A DNA stretch of 6,629 bases from assembly GCA_003221825.1 (NCBI GenBank), contig QHUE01000055.1:1-6629 (forward strand), given 5' to 3'. This stretch comes from Gemmatimonadota bacterium. Lineage in GTDB: Bacteria; Gemmatimonadota; Gemmatimonadetes; Gemmatimonadales; GWC2-71-9. The notes under the pieces are model-generated. The model saw nothing but the letters and a program-made list of their open reading frames with translations, did no database searches and was not told the DNA's origin. Below, piece after piece: positions 4,860 through 6,629 of this stretch (position 1 is its first letter; each line of letters begins with the position of its first letter). The position numbers and the translations under genes were made by a program.

Positions 4860-6394
4860 CCGACCGGTAGGAACACCTTGAAGTTGGTGCCCACCCCGAT
4901 CTGCGATTCGACCTCGATGCGGCCGCGATGCTCCTCCACGATGCCGTACGCGACCGACAGGCCGAGCCCCGTGCCGCGGCCCTGCGGCTTGGTGGTGAAG
5001 AACGGCTCGAAGATCTTGGGCAGATCCTCCTGCCGGATGCCCGTGCCGGTGTCGATGAACTCGACCAGGATTTCGTCGCGCCGCTGCGGATTGCGCCGCG
5101 TGCGCACGGTGAGCACGCCGCGCGCGTTCATCGCATCCATCGCGTTCAGCATCAGTGCCATGAAGCATTGCACCAGCCGCTCGGCGTCGGCCGGGAACTC
5201 GGGCAGGCCCTTCTCGAGCTGGCGCTCGATGGTGAGCCACTTGAAACGCTCGTGATGCTTGAGCAGGAACAGGGTTTGTTCGATGATCGCGTTGATGTCC
5301 GAGGCGGCCTTGTGCCCACTCTTGGGACGTGAGAAGTCAAGCAACCCTTCGACGATGCGCCGGCAGCGCTGCACCTCGGTGTCGATGATCTTCAGATACT
5401 CGTCTTGCTCGCCGAAGCGAAGCGCGAGAGCCTCGCTGCAGGCGAGAATCGTCGCCAGCGGATTGTTGACCTCGTGCATGACCCCGGCGGCCAGCTGGCC
5501 CACCGCTGCCAGCTTCTCGCTTTGCCCGAGGCGCTGCTGCGCCTGGCGCCAGGCGGTGACATCTTCGCCGATCGTGATGACGTGCGAGATGTCCTCGCCA
5601 TCCAGGCGCATCGGGATCTTCGTGATGCGGTAGTGCCGCGCTTCGCCGGTCGCCTGTGAGTCCATTTCGACGGTCTGGATCTCCCCCGTCGCAAACACGC
5701 GATCGAATTCCTTCTTCAGCAGCTCGCGCGGCTGGCGATCCAGCACCTCGAACACTTCCCGCCCCAGCGCATCTTCGCGCGAGACGCCCTGCGTCCCCGC
5801 TTCACGTTTGCGGTTCCAGGCGCGGATGCGGTAGCCCCGATCGATCGCATAGAGGCCGACGGGCAGCGAGTCGATGATGCGGGCGGCAAAGTTGCGCTGG
5901 GCCTCGAGCTCGCGGGTACGCAGGGCGACTTCGGAAGCGAGGTCTTGCGAAAGCTCATTGGCGGCCAGGACGGGCGCCAACATCTGCGCGACCACGACGA
6001 GGACGTCGTGGGCCATCCGCTCGGAGCGTCCCTGCGGAATGATCGCCTCGAAGCACCCAAGGGCTTCCACTTCGTGTACCAGCGGCAGCCGCACCAGTGT
6101 TCCGCCGGGGATCGATTCGCGATGCGGCCCCTCGGCCACCCACACGGGGACCGCGGCCGGGAGGCCGGGAGGCTGCGTTTCCTCGTCGGGTGTGGCGATG
6201 GGGACGTAGCGGGAGCCATCAGGAGAGCGTAACCACAGGCGGCAACGGCGCAGCGACAGGCCGCGGCGCAGCACGCCGACGACGTCGGCGAGCCCCTCCT
6301 CGGCGGCGCCGCCCCGGCCCTCGGCGAGCACTCTCGCGACTTCGGCGAGCACCTCGAGACCGGGATGATCCGAGGCCAGCGTCGGCGCGACCAT
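4856..6394 (-). CDS. Soluble PAS-containing histidine kinase of the NtrB type with a GAF-like N-terminus
   Basis: This 512-residue kinase has no transmembrane segment and should act in the cytoplasm. Residues about 10-145 look like a divergent GAF domain (RCRLWLRSPDGSRYVPIAT, LVRLPLVHEVEALGCFEAII). A helical linker (about 145-170, rich in Glu and Arg) leads to a PAS/PAC domain (about 168-285: IIDSLPVGLYAIDRGYRIRAWN, and ITIGEDVT). The HisKA-like box LAAVGQLAAGVMHEVNNPLA carries His307. The ATPase domain has Asn417 (MLNAMDAM), G1 DTGTGI (448-453), FEPFFTTK (462-469) and G2 GRGTGLGLS. The HEVNNPLA and FEPFFTTK forms are typical of NtrB-like kinases, which usually serve sigma-54 regulators, yet the next gene encodes an OmpR-type regulator. 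The ATG is the only usable start: an in-frame stop lies four codons upstream. Its ribosome binding site is weak. No heme, metal or nucleotide ligand motif was recognised. Confidence 0.95.
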   Translation of the reverse strand: MVAPTLASDHPGLEVLAEVARVLAEGRGGAAEEGLADVVGVLRRGLSLRRCRLWLRSPDGSRYVPIATPDEETQPPGLPAAVPVWVAEGPHRESIPGGTLVRLPLVHEVEALGCFEAIIPQGRSERMAHDVLVVVAQMLAPVLAANELSQDLASEVALRTRELEAQRNFAARIIDSLPVGLYAIDRGYRIRAWNRKREAGTQGVSREDALGREVFEVLDRQPRELLKKEFDRVFATGEIQTVEMDSQATGEARHYRITKIPMRLDGEDISHVITIGEDVTAWRQAQQRLGQSEKLAAVGQLAAGVMHEVNNPLATILACSEALALRFGEQDEYLKIIDTEVQRCRRIVEGLLDFSRPKSGHKAASDINAIIEQTLFLLKHHERFKWLTIERQLEKGLPEFPADAERLVQCFMALMLNAMDAMNARGVLTVRTRRNPQRRDEILVEFIDTGTGIRQEDLPKIFEPFFTTKPQGRGTGLGLSVAYGIVEEHRGRIEVESQIGVGTNFKVFLPVG

Positions 6395-6406
6395 AAGGTC
6401 GCTAAC

Positions 6407-6629
6407 CTAGGGATGACGCTCCCGGCGCGCCAGCGGCGCCTCAGCGCGCAACGCCAACAGACCGCGCAGAACCGGCTTGCCGCCCGTGAAGAAGGCGGTG
6501 GGGCCGATCACAATGGCGAAATGGGGGGAGTCGCCACTCCCGATGCTGAACGCGGGCAGCACGGACACGGCGGCCCAATGCGAGCCGAGGGTCATCGGCG
6601 AGTGGGCCGCGGCATAGCCACTCAGCTCG
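6407..6629 (-). CDS. C-terminal end of an unrecognised protein (partial)
   Basis: The frame is open from the right edge to a TAG at 6409-6407, giving 73 visible residues starting ELSGYAAAHSPMTLGSHW and ending LARRERHP. I do not recognise the family. Stretches such as AAVSVLPAFSIG, HFAIVIGPTAFF and VLRGLLALRAEAPL are short, strand-like and separated by Gly/Ser/Asp turns, loosely resembling an outer-membrane beta-barrel or other beta-rich protein, but the end lacks the terminal aromatic residue usual for such barrels. Only 12 nt separate its stop from the start of the next kinase, in the same frame, so the genes probably share a transcript. Third codon positions look G/C-rich, as in the neighbouring genes. 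It could still be a chance open frame, though the packed same-strand arrangement argues otherwise. Confidence 0.5.
   Translation of the reverse strand, partial: ELSGYAAAHSPMTLGSHWAAVSVLPAFSIGSGDSPHFAIVIGPTAFFTGGKPVLRGLLALRAEAPLARRERHP

Noticed and set aside
4860..5240. Longer N-terminal extension of the response-regulator frame
   Set aside because: The extra residues are Arg/Ala/His-rich out-of-frame sequence of the upstream kinase. The receiver domain begins exactly at the ATG overlapping the kinase stop.
4221..5255. Plus-strand open frame of 344 codons opposite the response regulator and the kinase C-terminus
   Set aside because: It crosses two well-supported genes antisense and shows no domain, membrane segment or ribosome binding site pattern; it is a composition artefact.
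6392..6409. TAGGTT (minus strand, 6409-6404) as a TANNNT -10 box for a leaderless kinase transcript
   Set aside because: The spacing to ATG (9 nt) would fit a leaderless start, but the hexamer is degenerate, includes the stop codon of the upstream frame and has no evident -35. Operon co-transcription explains the arrangement as well.

Overview
This GC-rich window is a tightly packed stretch of bacterial chromosome in which every supported gene lies on the minus strand, so transcription runs from high to low coordinates. Two well-known systems sit side by side: a two-component signalling locus (about 2.7-6.4 kb) and a TonB/ExbB/ExbD energy-transduction operon (1-2.0 kb). A small, unusual TonB-like gene lies between them. 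Inner-membrane motor genes together with a periplasm-spanning TonB indicate a Gram-negative (diderm) organism. The tonB-exbB-exbD-exbD order, the TonB linker (FQTVV..TDIP..IPPINL..FDPKDYTGTGVEGG style) and the ExbB N-terminus recall Gemmatimonadota or Acidobacteriota from memory. Gemmatimonadota is the better guess, but no database search was possible.

Layout in transcription order. (1) 6629-6407: the C-terminal end of an unrecognised protein. (2) 6394-4856: a soluble GAF-like/PAS/NtrB-type histidine kinase. (3) 4859-4185: an OmpR/PhoB-type response regulator whose start overlaps the kinase stop in ATGA. (4) 4182-2737: a membrane-bound HAMP histidine kinase, 2 nt after the regulator. (5) 2736-2638: a gap with an 8-bp inverted repeat next to the start of the following gene. 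(6) 2637-2113: a short membrane-anchored TonB C-terminal-domain protein. (7) 2112-1994: an AT-richer gap, the probable control region of tonB. (8) 1993-1316 tonB (GTG start, strong ribosome binding site), 1306-563 exbB, 556-83 exbD, and from 79 a second exbD that runs off the left edge.

How the parts work together. ExbB and the two ExbD proteins should form the proton-driven inner-membrane motor that energises TonB, which acts on TonB-dependent outer-membrane receptors (none is in the window). The signalling locus puts one DNA-binding regulator between two structurally different kinases, one soluble and one membrane-bound. That suggests two inputs, cytoplasmic and periplasmic, converging on one output. 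That this output controls the TonB genes is inferred from proximity only.

Most of the content is ordinary in family terms. The items worth a second look are the two-kinase/one-regulator operon, the stubby TonB-like protein, the inverted repeat over its ribosome binding site, and a regularly spaced TTACA motif upstream of tonB. No tRNA, rRNA, CRISPR, insertion sequence or convincing rho-independent terminator was seen, and no stretch longer than 300 bases lacks a gene.
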